This document shows, piece after piece, positions 1 through 6,378 of a DNA stretch of 13,528 bases. How positions within the stretch are numbered: the stretch's first letter is position 1; the number at the start of each line of letters is the position of its first letter. The notes below the pieces were generated by a model that saw only the letters and a list, made by a program, of their open reading frames with translations, made no database searches and was not told the DNA's origin. The DNA lies in NCBI GenBank assembly GCA_964517665.1, contig CAZFCY010000139.1:1-13528 (forward strand). The letters are read 5' to 3'. Source of the DNA: Congregicoccus sp964517665 (lineage in GTDB: Bacteria; Verrucomicrobiota; Verrucomicrobiia; Opitutales; Opitutaceae). Position numbers and translations under genes: made by a program.

Positions 1-4
1 GGCG

Positions 5-76
5 CCGGCTTTCGAAAAAATGGACGCCCGCCCAAGTCGGCCTGAGTGAAGCCGGGCCCGGCTCGAAAAAGTGGAC
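5..76. repeat. Imperfect direct repeat with central palindrome
   Basis: A block of about 20 bases, ccggct followed by (tt)cgaaaaa(a/g)tggac, occurs at 5-25 and again at 58-76 with small differences. Just before and overlapping the second copy is a perfect 14-base palindrome at 50-63 (agccgggcccggct). No gene is visible here. It looks like part of a dispersed intergenic repeat cut by the left window edge. This is a sequence observation only; its function is unknown. Confidence 0.5.
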
Positions 77-115
77 CGGGAACAAGGCAGCAGGACTGAC
101 TCATTCTGTCTTTGA

Positions 116-288
116 GGCTCGAAGGGCCGTCACCCCTCAGCCCGGCCCAACGGGCTGGGAAACAAAGACCCGGATCCTGCGCCCTGAAGGGGCGCGATAT
201 CCTCTATAGCAGACTTTCAGCCCGCATGGCTTCGGGCACGCATACCCAGCCCGTTGGGCCGGGCTGAGGGGTGATGGCCCTTCGAGCC
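116..288. repeat. 44-nt inverted repeat (BIME-like pair) around an 85-nt spacer
   Basis: The left arm (116-159) and right arm (245-288) are reverse complements over 44 positions with one exception, G129 opposite T275, which could pair as G-U in plus-strand RNA. Each arm also contains its own small palindrome: cagcccg/cgggctg at 138-144/151-157 and at 247-253/260-266. This is the layout of two REP-like units in opposite orientation. The spacer holds another hairpin, gcgccc (179-184) with gggcgc (190-195). There is no coding sequence and no transposase in the window. It could be a REP doublet, a small non-autonomous element, or a large cruciform acting as a transcript end for the minus-strand gene that stops at 335. 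Confidence 0.75.
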
Positions 289-334
289 GGCGTTCCAGAA
301 CGGATCAGCCCTGCTGCGATGCGTCACACAACTT

Positions 335-862
335 TCAGGGTTGGCCTGTCTTCTGATTCTCTTTCGAGAATTGCCAGAGAGCGCGATCGAAATCCCGGGC
401 TGAAAGATCGGCTTGTTCGCGTCGACACTCAGCCAGTGCTTTCCGCCAAATCGCACAGAACTCCTGCCAATAGGTGAACTGGTGGTAGCTCGGCTTGGAG
501 AGACCAAGCGACCAGATCGCCCGAAAATCAAGGATCGGGTAGTCGTCACGATGGTGGAGGCGCAAAATCACAGACGCGGTGGGATAGTCTACGCCATGCA
601 GAATCTGTAACGACTCGATCCGCGATACTTCGCACAATGCGCCAAGTGAACAGCGCGAGATCTCCCTCACGACATCGTCTTCGTTCTTCCTCGCACGACC
701 GGCAGACCTGGGAGACTTCCAGAAACATACCTTGCTCAGATCGTCGAGATCCAGGAAGCCTCTCGTTCGTATGCGCGCAGCTCGCGAGATCACCGTCTGG
801 TCCTTTACCCGATCAGGATACCGCTCGGCGCACACCGGAACTTGTGTGGGATGAATTCGCAT
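335..862 (-). CDS. Small conserved hypothetical protein with helix-hairpin-helix-like core
   Basis: 175 residues, no signal peptide or membrane segment. The core runs from about residue 84 to 120: a Leu-x-GVDYPTASVIL segment at 88-100 resembles the hairpin of HhH/endonuclease III-like folds, followed by DDYPILDFRAIWSLG at 106-120. Near the C-terminus is RDFDRALWQFSKEN (156-169). The N-terminal half has a basic WKSPRSAGR stretch at 48-56. I recall this pattern from uncharacterised conserved bacterial proteins. I do not see the Asp/Lys catalytic set of a DNA glycosylase, so I assign no reaction. The start at 862 is the first in-frame ATG; there is no clear ribosome-binding site. GC in a sampled line (361-420) is 33/60, below the genes further right. 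It follows the minus-strand peptidase gene across a structured 113-bp gap, so co-transcription is uncertain. Confidence 0.7.
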   Translation of the reverse strand: MRIHPTQVPVCAERYPDRVKDQTVISRAARIRTRGFLDLDDLSKVCFWKSPRSAGRARKNEDDVVREISRCSLGALCEVSRIESLQILHGVDYPTASVILRLHHRDDYPILDFRAIWSLGLSKPSYHQFTYWQEFCAIWRKALAECRREQADLSARDFDRALWQFSKENQKTGQP

Positions 863-885
863 TTTGCGTCTTGGCTAACGATCAG

Positions 886-956
886 TGACGAGCCACGACC
901 GTAGCTGGCGCGGGTCGTGCGTCAGCACAGAACGTGACAGCTATGGTCGTCGGCTC
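886..956 (+). ncRNA. Structured intergenic element with two alternative hairpins (possible small RNA)
   Basis: Bases 890-907 pair with 938-956 over 18 positions with one bulged base (c951) and one G-U (901/944). The G-U would be a C-A mismatch in minus-strand RNA, so the fold favours a plus-strand transcript. A shorter competing hairpin is also possible: tgacg (886-890) and cacgacc (894-900) with ggtcgtg (913-919) and cgtca (920-924). The two folds share the same 5' segment and are mutually exclusive. A T-tract terminator follows directly. No promoter was identified. It may be a small RNA, an antisense regulator of the flanking minus-strand genes, or only a palindromic repeat. Confidence 0.35.
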
Positions 957-957
957 T

Positions 958-976
958 GGCCGCTTCGGCCTTTTTT
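958..976 (+). terminator. Rho-independent terminator, plus strand
   Basis: A ggccg/cggcc stem (958-962/966-970) with a 3-base loop is followed directly by six T residues (971-976). The T run is on the plus strand and touches the stop codon of the minus-strand peptidase gene. It would therefore stop a rightward transcript from running antisense into that gene. No plus-strand gene precedes it except the structured element at 886-956. Confidence 0.55.
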
Positions 977-1968
977 CACCTCGTGGATTCGGGCGCCTTG
1001 CTCGGCGATTCCAAGCTGCCTGCTATTTGAGTCGCTGCCCGACGCACCGCAGACGTCAGCTCTGGGCCACTCAATAACATAATCTGATCCAGCGACTGCT
1101 CTTTCAGTATTTGATCGACCACTTTCTCTCCAATCACGTAACCACAGTTCTGAGGAATTGCTTGTCCGTCCAACCGTGGGATATAGAAGAAACCGGAGAT
1201 ACCTGGCATCGTCGCATTATCCGCGCCGTCGGCCGCTTCCTTGAGAAGACGAACATAATCCCTTTCAGTGCTCGCTACAATGGTCGCCGAAGGAAACAAC
1301 TCTGCATCATCGACGTCGGGATTTAGCCGGCGCGCACAATGGACTGCCATGCCTTCCGCCCAGAGCAACGTGCCAAGTGAAGGCATCTGACCGATCCTAA
1401 ACAAGTCCTCCACGCCACGTCGCACGTCCGGATTAATTTGACCATGGTAAATGTGGAACAATTCATGATGAACGAAAGCCGTGGAAACGGCGCCACTCAT
1501 CGCGGTGGAGAAGAAGGCGGAGTCAAAGAGGAGCATCGGTTTGCCACGAAACGTCCGTGCTTGCGCCTGGAAGCGCCCGAACGACGGCAGCAGAACGATC
1601 GACAGTTCGGTCGAGTCAAACTTCGGAAAGCCGGCTGTGAAAGACGTGACACTGGCATTCAACGCAGCATTCAACCTTTCAACGTCCGACAAACGCGTGA
1701 GTCCTGCCCGCTGCGAATCCACAGACCTTACATATTCGCCACATAGGGTTCGAATATCGGCAATGCCAAAGAGTTCCCGGTAAATACCGGCATGCTGGCT
1801 CAATACCTCTGCCAATGCATCTGCCGCTGCGTCAGGCATTTTGTGCGTATCAATTACATTTATGAGGGACGGCGCCGTGTTCACGATGCGAACGGAAGCA
1901 GCCACACATGTTCCCGCCGTGAACAACGCGAGCCAGAGCAATGCTGTTTTCAATGAGAATAGCGTCAT
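976..1968 (-). CDS. Exported HExxH zinc metallopeptidase, family unassigned
   Basis: 330 residues. A hydrophobic leader (about residues 5-24, ending CVAAS) indicates a signal peptide and export. The zinc site is clear: HHELFHIYHG at 167-176 gives HExxH at 168-172 with catalytic Glu169. A downstream LLWAEGMAVH (201-210) supplies Glu205 as the likely third ligand, which is a gluzincin arrangement. Near the C-terminus GYVIGEKVVDQIL (276-288) resembles the 'GY-x-G' helix common in DUF2268-like putative peptidases; that likeness is from memory. The substrate is unknown. The start at 1968 is chosen because the leader begins there. The frame stays open back to 2958, but that part is antisense to mdh and reads as arginine-rich noise. 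GC is low for the window (28/60 in 1441-1500), suggesting acquisition by transfer. Confidence 0.75.
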   Translation of the reverse strand: MTLFSLKTALLWLALFTAGTCVAASVRIVNTAPSLINVIDTHKMPDAAADALAEVLSQHAGIYRELFGIADIRTLCGEYVRSVDSQRAGLTRLSDVERLNAALNASVTSFTAGFPKFDSTELSIVLLPSFGRFQAQARTFRGKPMLLFDSAFFSTAMSGAVSTAFVHHELFHIYHGQINPDVRRGVEDLFRIGQMPSLGTLLWAEGMAVHCARRLNPDVDDAELFPSATIVASTERDYVRLLKEAADGADNATMPGISGFFYIPRLDGQAIPQNCGYVIGEKVVDQILKEQSLDQIMLLSGPELTSAVRRAATQIAGSLESPSKAPESTR

Positions 1969-2244
1969 AAGGGATCGGGTCTGGCCGAACGATGCCCGCG
2001 TGCCACCGAGCGGCGAGCGCGAATCTGCGAGGGCGGCTCTCGAGTTCGGCGCGCGTCGTTTTCCGCTGCGCCCGTTCGCAGGTTGGATCGAGAATGCCCG
2101 GGCGGGCGCGGGTCCAGGCCTCGGGAGGCCCCGCATCGGGCGGGCGGCAAACCGGGTCTGTTTCAGGCGTCGGATGCGCAGTTGGGAGCGGCGGACCGCG
2201 ATTCGTGGGCCATGGTCTTTTTCTGCGTCCATTTCCCTCGACAT

Positions 2245-2284
2245 GGGCGGGACGCCCAAGCCACCTGGCACGGGCGTCCCGCCC
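2245..2284. repeat. Dispersed hairpin repeat, copy A
   Basis: gggcgggacgccc (2245-2257) and gggcgtcccgccc (2272-2284) form a perfect 13-bp stem around a 14-base loop that contains CCACCT. A related unit lies at 8257-8315, with the shared 'cgggcgtccc(c)gcccg' arm and CCACCT. Both copies are intergenic, which fits a dispersed extragenic palindrome family. Confidence 0.7.
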
Positions 2285-2382
2285 GGTGGGATCGAACCGA
2301 CGAGCGCCAAAACAAAGGACCATGATTGGATTTGTGCGCAGGTTTCGGCCAATTTTGCGTGCCCGGGGGCCTGACATTTCCG

Positions 2383-2388
2383 TATAGT
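2383..2388 (+). promoter_or_regulatory. Possible -10 element for mdh
   Basis: TATAGT lies nine bases before the mdh ATG. If used, transcription would begin within a few bases of the start codon, giving a nearly leaderless message. No -35 hexamer sits at the normal 16-18 base distance, so this is weak. Confidence 0.2.
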
Positions 2389-2397
2389 GGCGGGCTT

Positions 2398-3387
2398 ATG
2401 AAACCGCCCATTCAAGTCACCGTCACCGGCGCGGCCGGTCAGATTGGCTATGCGCTCCTGTTTCGCATCGCCTCCGGAGCCGTCTTCGGACCCGAGCAGC
2501 CGGTCGTGCTCCGCCTGCTCGAGATCCCGCCCGCGCTGCCGGCGCTCGAGGGCGTGGTGATGGAGTTGCAGGATTGCGCTTTTCCCCTGCTCGACGGCGT
2601 GATCGCGACGGCCGATCTCGACGAGGGCTTTCGCGGCGCGAACTGGGCGCTGCTCGTCGGCAGCGTCCCGCGCAAGGCCGGCATGGAGCGCAAGGATCTC
2701 CTCGGCATCAACGGCAAGATCTTCACCGGCCAGGGCAGGGCGATCGCGAAAAACGCCGCCTCCGACATCCGCACGCTCGTGGTCGGCAATCCCTGCAACA
2801 CGAACTGCCTCATCGCGATGAACAACGCGAAGGACGTGCCGGCCGATCGCTGGTTCGCCATGACGCGCCTCGACGAAAACCGCGCGAAAACGCAGCTCGC
2901 GATCAAGGCCGGCAGGCACGTCGCGGACGTCACCAACCTCGCGATCTGGGGCAACCACTCGTCCACCATGTATCCGGACTACTTCAACGCGAAGATCGAC
3001 GGAAAGCCGGTTCCGGAGGTGATCACCGACAAGGAGTGGTTCGCGAACACGTTCATCCCGACCGTGCAGCAGCGCGGCGCCGCGATCATCAAGGCGCGCG
3101 GCCTCTCGTCCGCCGCCTCGGCCGCCAACGCCGCGATCGACACCGTCCGCTCGATCGTCAACCCGACGCCCGAGGGCGGGTGGAACAGCGTCGCGATCTG
3201 CAGCGACGGCAGCTACGGGATCGAGAAGGGGCTCATGTTCTCGTATCCAATTCGTGGAGACGGCAGGAGCTGGGAGATCGTGCAGGGCCTGCCCGTGAAC
3301 GATTTCAGCCGCTCGAAAATAACGGCGACGGAAAACGAACTGAAAGAAGAGAAGTCGCTCGTCGCCGAGCTGCTCGCGGGGGGATGA
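2398..3387 (+). CDS. mdh: Malate dehydrogenase
   Basis: Cytosolic NAD(P)-dependent enzyme interconverting malate and oxaloacetate (TCA cycle). 329 residues, the usual length for the group-2 bacterial MDHs that resemble the cytosolic eukaryotic enzyme. Visible motifs: nucleotide-binding TGAAGQIG (10-17); acidic Glu42 at the end of the second strand (LLEIPPA), consistent with NAD; the mobile substrate loop PRKAGMERKDLL (91-102) with Arg92 and Arg98; GNPCNTN (130-136); TRLDENRAK (156-164) with Asp159; and WGNHSSTMYPD (184-194) with catalytic His187. The ATG at 2398 is chosen because the Rossmann motif follows at the normal distance; upstream in-frame codons have no family likeness. It is a single gene, convergent with the dehydrogenase at 3486-4355, and a long inverted repeat lies between them. 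Confidence 0.95.
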   Translation: MKPPIQVTVTGAAGQIGYALLFRIASGAVFGPEQPVVLRLLEIPPALPALEGVVMELQDCAFPLLDGVIATADLDEGFRGANWALLVGSVPRKAGMERKDLLGINGKIFTGQGRAIAKNAASDIRTLVVGNPCNTNCLIAMNNAKDVPADRWFAMTRLDENRAKTQLAIKAGRHVADVTNLAIWGNHSSTMYPDYFNAKIDGKPVPEVITDKEWFANTFIPTVQQRGAAIIKARGLSSAASAANAAIDTVRSIVNPTPEGGWNSVAICSDGSYGIEKGLMFSYPIRGDGRSWEIVQGLPVNDFSRSKITATENELKEEKSLVAELLAGG

Positions 3388-3408
3388 CGCTCGAGTTTTT
3401 AAGTTGAG

Positions 3409-3478
3409 GTTGAAGTTTTAAGTTGAAGTGGCTTACGGAGCCCGCGGGCAGCGGCGACACTTCAACTTAAACTTCAAC
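3409..3478. terminator. Long AT-rich inverted repeat between convergent genes
   Basis: The left arm (3409-3430) and right arm (3458-3478) are complementary over 21 pairs with one extra T in the left arm; the 27-base loop is GC-rich. The left arm is partly duplicated just upstream: ttttaagttgagg at 3396-3408 and ttttaagttgaag at 3416-3428. Placed between the ends of mdh (+) and the dehydrogenase (-), it probably serves as a shared transcript end, although neither side has a clean T run. Confidence 0.5.
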
Positions 3479-3485
3479 TCCCCGC

Positions 3486-4355
3486 TCAGCCCCCGTAGAG
3501 CCGGTAGAGCGCCTGCGTGCCGAGTTCCTCGCCGCCCTCCTCCGCGAGGCGCGCGTAGAGCGCCGCCGCAAGCGAGGTCATCGGCAGGTCGAGCCCGCAT
3601 TCCCGCGCGGCCTCGAGCGCGATGCCGAGGTCCTTGCGGAAATGTTTCACCATGAAACCGGGCGCGAAGTCGCCCCGGAGCACACGCGGCGCGAGGTTGG
3701 AAAGCGACCAACTGCCCGCCGCGCCCGAGGTGATCGAGGCGAGCACGCGCTCCTGGTCGAGCCCGTTGCGCTTCGCGTAGGCCAGCGCCTCGCACACGCC
3801 GAGCATGCTGGCGGCGACGGCGATCTGGTTGCACATCTTCGCGTGCTGGCCCGCGCCCGCCGGGCCCTGGCGCACGATGTTTTTTCCCATCGCCTGGAAA
3901 AGCGGCAGCGTCTTCTCGAACGCCGCCTCGTCGCCGCCGACCATGATCGACAGCCGGGCCTCGCGCGCGCCGACGTCGCCGCCGGAAACGGGAGCGTCGA
4001 GGGCCGCGACGCCCTTTTCCTTCGCCGCCGCGGCGATCCGGACCGCGAGCGCGGGGCTGGAGGTCGTCATATCGGCGACGACGGCCCCCGCCCGCGCGGT
4101 CGAGAGGATGCCCTCGCGCCCGAGGTAAATCTCCTCCACGTCCGCCGGGAAGCCGACGATTGATATAACGACGTCCGCCTCCTCCGCCGCCCCGGCGGCG
4201 GAGGCGCGCCACTCCGCGCCCGCCTCGATCAAGGCCGCGGCCTTCTCCTTCGTGCGCGAGAAGACGCGGAGTCTGTTTCCCGCCGCAAGCAGGTGGCCGG
4301 CCATGCTCCGGCCCATGATTCCCGTGCCGACGAAGCCGATGGTCGCGCCGCTCAT
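3486..4355 (-). CDS. Beta-hydroxyacid dehydrogenase (GarR / 3-hydroxyisobutyrate dehydrogenase family)
   Basis: 289 residues, normal for the family, which uses NAD(P) to oxidise 3-hydroxyisobutyrate, reduce tartronate semialdehyde, or act on similar short substrates. Seen in order: Rossmann motif GFVGTGIMG (7-15); VADMTTSSP (103-111); substrate-binding DAPVSGG (120-126); GAGQHAKMCNQ (167-177) with catalytic Lys173 and Asn176; and a C-terminal all-helical half with KDLGIALEAA. The start at 4355 is supported by a purine-rich AGAGAGG about nine bases upstream and by the Rossmann fold beginning right after it; a 44-codon in-frame extension has no family likeness. The sequence does not settle which substrate is used, so no symbol is given. 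It is divergent from the nitrite reductase operon, with nothing that ties it to nitrogen metabolism. Confidence 0.85.
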   Translation of the reverse strand: MSGATIGFVGTGIMGRSMAGHLLAAGNRLRVFSRTKEKAAALIEAGAEWRASAAGAAEEADVVISIVGFPADVEEIYLGREGILSTARAGAVVADMTTSSPALAVRIAAAAKEKGVAALDAPVSGGDVGAREARLSIMVGGDEAAFEKTLPLFQAMGKNIVRQGPAGAGQHAKMCNQIAVAASMLGVCEALAYAKRNGLDQERVLASITSGAAGSWSLSNLAPRVLRGDFAPGFMVKHFRKDLGIALEAARECGLDLPMTSLAAALYARLAEEGGEELGTQALYRLYGG

Positions 4356-4557
4356 CGCGCCGCGCCTCTCTTTGAAAAGATCGAAACTGTGTTCATGCGA
4401 TCGATCACGACTAGCGGTCCTCCTTCCGCCGGTCACCATTATTTGAGTTCTTCGCGGGTTTCGCTGCCCGAAGTGGATGAATGGCATTCATCATCATGAC
4501 AAAATCATCTCAACCGGCTTCAGGGCGGCGCGGCACATGCGGTGCTGAAAGGCGCGC
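4356..4557. promoter_or_regulatory. Divergent promoter region upstream of nirA
   Basis: 202 bp between the divergent dehydrogenase gene and nirA. A 7-bp hairpin with a 2-base bulge lies at 4450-4473 (cttcg..ggg / cccgaag). A near-palindrome gaatggcattc lies at 4479-4489. A -24/-12-like element is at 4531-4546. Shine-Dalgarno GAAAGG (4547-4552) sits five bases before the nirA ATG. No ordinary -35/-10 pair stands out. Confidence 0.4.
4531..4546 (+). promoter_or_regulatory. Candidate sigma-54 (-24/-12) element before nirA
   Basis: cggcacatgcggtgct matches 10 of the 12 fixed positions of TGGCACR-N4-TTGCW, with the required GG-N10-GC spacing. The problem is position: transcription would begin about one base before the nirA ATG, leaving out the Shine-Dalgarno sequence. 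In GC-rich DNA such a match can arise by chance. Confidence 0.25.
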
Positions 4558-6378
4558 ATGACTCCGACCGATCAAGCCGTTCCAGCGTCGCCCGCGGGCT
4601 TCTCTTCCGGGCAGAAGGAATACCTGCAGGGGTTCATGGCGGGCGTCGCCGCATCGGGCCAGCTTCCCTTCGTGGGCGCGACGGCGGCCGGCCAGTTCAC
4701 CGCCTCGCCCGCGCAGGCGACCACCGGAAACCTGGGCGCGCCGCCGCAACCCGGGGCGGGAGCCGCATCCGAAGGCGCGACGGTCTTCGGCACGCCCGTG
4801 AGCGACCTATGCAAAGAGGAGCTGTGGAAATACGAGGCGAATCCGCTCGATTGCTGGGAAAAACTGCTCGAGCACGCGGAGGCCGATCGCAAGCCGGACG
4901 GGGAGCACGCCTTCCGCTTCAAGTTTCACGGACTGTTCTACGTCGCGCCCGCGCAGGACAGCTTCATGCTCCGCCTGCGCCTCCCCGCGTGCGAGATCAA
5001 CGCGCACCAGTTGCGCGGCCTCGCCGATCTCGCGAGCGAACTGGGCGGCGGGTACGCGCACATCACCACGCGCGGCAATCTCCAGATCCGCGAGTTCAAG
5101 CCGCGCGACATCGTCCGCGTCCTCACGCGCCTGCAGGATCTCGGGCTCACCTCGCGCGGCGCCGGGGCGGACAACGTCCGCAACATCACGGCCTCGCCCA
5201 ACAGCGGTTTCGACCCGGCCGGGCTGCTCGACGTGCGCCCGCACGCGAAGGCGCTGCATCACTATATCCTCAACCACCGCGATCTCTACGGCCTGCCGCG
5301 CAAGTTCAACGTCGCCTTCGACAACGGCGGCTCGATCTCAGTCGCCGCGGACACGAACGACATCGGCTTCATCGCGTGCCGCGTCGCCGACTCCCCCTCG
5401 CCCGCGGTCGATCCGGGAATCTACTTCCGGGCGCAACTCGGCGGCATCACCGGCCACCGCGATTTCGCGCGCGACACCGGGCTGTTGATCAAGCCCTCCG
5501 AAGCCGTCGCCGTATCCGTGGCGATGATACGCGTCTTCTGCGAGAACGGCGACCGCGCCAACCGCAAGAAGGCGCGCCTCAAATACCTGCTCGAGAGGTG
5601 GGGCGTGGAAAAGTTCCTCGTGGAAACGCAGAAGAAACTCGCGTTTCCGCTCACGCGCGCGCCGCTCGAGGCCTGCGAGCCGCGGCGGGCCGTGACGAAG
5701 CACGGCTGGCTCGGCATCCAGCGCCAGGCCCAGGCCGGCCTCGACTCGGTCGGCATCGGCGTGCCGGCGGGCCGCATGAGCGCGCGGCAGATGCACGCGC
5801 TCGCGAATCTCGCCACCAACCACGGCGTCGGCGAACTGCGGCTCACCGTCTGGCAGTCCGTGATCATTCCGCATATAACGAACGCCTTTGGCGCGAGCGT
5901 GAAGCGCGCGGCCGAGCGCATGGGATTCTTCGTCGATCCGCACGACGCGGCCGGCGGCGTGATCGCCTGCACCGGCAACCGCGGCTGCAAATATTCCGCC
6001 ACCGACACGAAGGCGCACGCGGTCTCGCTCATCAAGACGATGCGCGACCGCGCCCCGAACCCCGGCTCGCCCGTGAACATCCACTTCACCGGCTGCCCGC
6101 ACTCGTGCGCGCAGCACTATTGCGGGGACATCGGCCTCGTGGGCGCGAAACTCGCCGACGGCGCCGAAGGCTATCACGTCGTGCTCGGCGGCGGCACGGA
6201 TCACGAACAGGGCATCGCGCGCGAGATCTTCCGCGGCGTCCGCGCCGACGAGGTCAACGCGCTTGTGTCCAAAATCCTGATCACCTTTCGCGCGCGCCGC
6301 GCTTCCGGCGAGACCTTCGCGCAATGGTCGCGCCGCCACTCGATCGGCGACCTCCAGGTGATGTTGTCCGACCAATGA
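4558..6378 (+). CDS. nirA: Assimilatory nitrite reductase, siroheme/4Fe-4S hemoprotein (NirA family)
   Basis: Predicted six-electron reduction of nitrite to ammonium in the cytoplasm. 606 residues with two nitrite/sulfite reductase repeats. The 4Fe-4S/siroheme cysteines are C471-x5-C477 (ACTGNRGC) and C513-x3-C517 (TGCPHSC). Anion-binding residues align as Arg139 (FMLRLRLP), Arg208 (DNVRN), Lys249 and Asn251 (LPRKFN). In the spinach enzyme the last pair is Lys224/Asn226, whereas E. coli CysI has Lys-Phe-Lys, so this points to nitrite. There is an N-terminal extension of about 80 residues: FSSGQKEYLQGFMAGV (15-30), then an Ala/Gly/Pro-rich linker (31-75). The start is fixed by GAAAGG five bases upstream. 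The next gene overlaps by ATGA and encodes a CysJ-like flavoprotein, the likely electron donor. Sulfite reduction cannot be excluded. Confidence 0.85.
   Translation: MTPTDQAVPASPAGFSSGQKEYLQGFMAGVAASGQLPFVGATAAGQFTASPAQATTGNLGAPPQPGAGAASEGATVFGTPVSDLCKEELWKYEANPLDCWEKLLEHAEADRKPDGEHAFRFKFHGLFYVAPAQDSFMLRLRLPACEINAHQLRGLADLASELGGGYAHITTRGNLQIREFKPRDIVRVLTRLQDLGLTSRGAGADNVRNITASPNSGFDPAGLLDVRPHAKALHHYILNHRDLYGLPRKFNVAFDNGGSISVAADTNDIGFIACRVADSPSPAVDPGIYFRAQLGGITGHRDFARDTGLLIKPSEAVAVSVAMIRVFCENGDRANRKKARLKYLLERWGVEKFLVETQKKLAFPLTRAPLEACEPRRAVTKHGWLGIQRQAQAGLDSVGIGVPAGRMSARQMHALANLATNHGVGELRLTVWQSVIIPHITNAFGASVKRAAERMGFFVDPHDAAGGVIACTGNRGCKYSATDTKAHAVSLIKTMRDRAPNPGSPVNIHFTGCPHSCAQHYCGDIGLVGAKLADGAEGYHVVLGGGTDHEQGIAREIFRGVRADEVNALVSKILITFRARRASGETFAQWSRRHSIGDLQVMLSDQ

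Larger units (their letters stand above)
1969..2397. other. 429-bp intergenic gap with repeats, upstream of mdh
   Basis: The gap lies between the divergent peptidase gene and mdh. No convincing gene is present; the open frames crossing it are compositionally odd and lack domain signals. It contains a 13-bp perfect hairpin (2245-2284). A wider, imperfect inverted pair, catggtcttt (2211-2220) and aaaggaccatg (2314-2324), flanks that hairpin. A short ggcct/aggcc hairpin lies near 2120-2135. Promoters for both neighbours must lie here; only a weak -10 candidate for mdh is visible. Confidence 0.6.

Noticed and set aside
1..334. Possible coding sequence at the left edge
   Set aside because: The short frames cross the 44-nt inverted repeat in both orientations and show no family likeness.
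1969..2958. N-terminal 330-codon extension of the minus-strand peptidase frame
   Set aside because: It runs antisense through mdh, reads as arginine/alanine-rich noise, and the signal peptide begins only at 1968.
4542..6374. Upstream in-frame extension of the flavoprotein through all of nirA
   Set aside because: Arg-rich frame-shadow of nirA. The flavoprotein starts at the ATGA overlap at 6375, just before its recognisable N-terminal motif.
4558..6378. Calling the hemoprotein sulfite reductase (cysI) because its partner is CysJ-like
   Set aside because: The active-site pair is Lys249/Asn251, the cysteine context (ACTGNRGC, TGCPHSC) resembles NirA, and the next operon is for nitrogen uptake. 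Sulfite remains a possibility but is not the best call.
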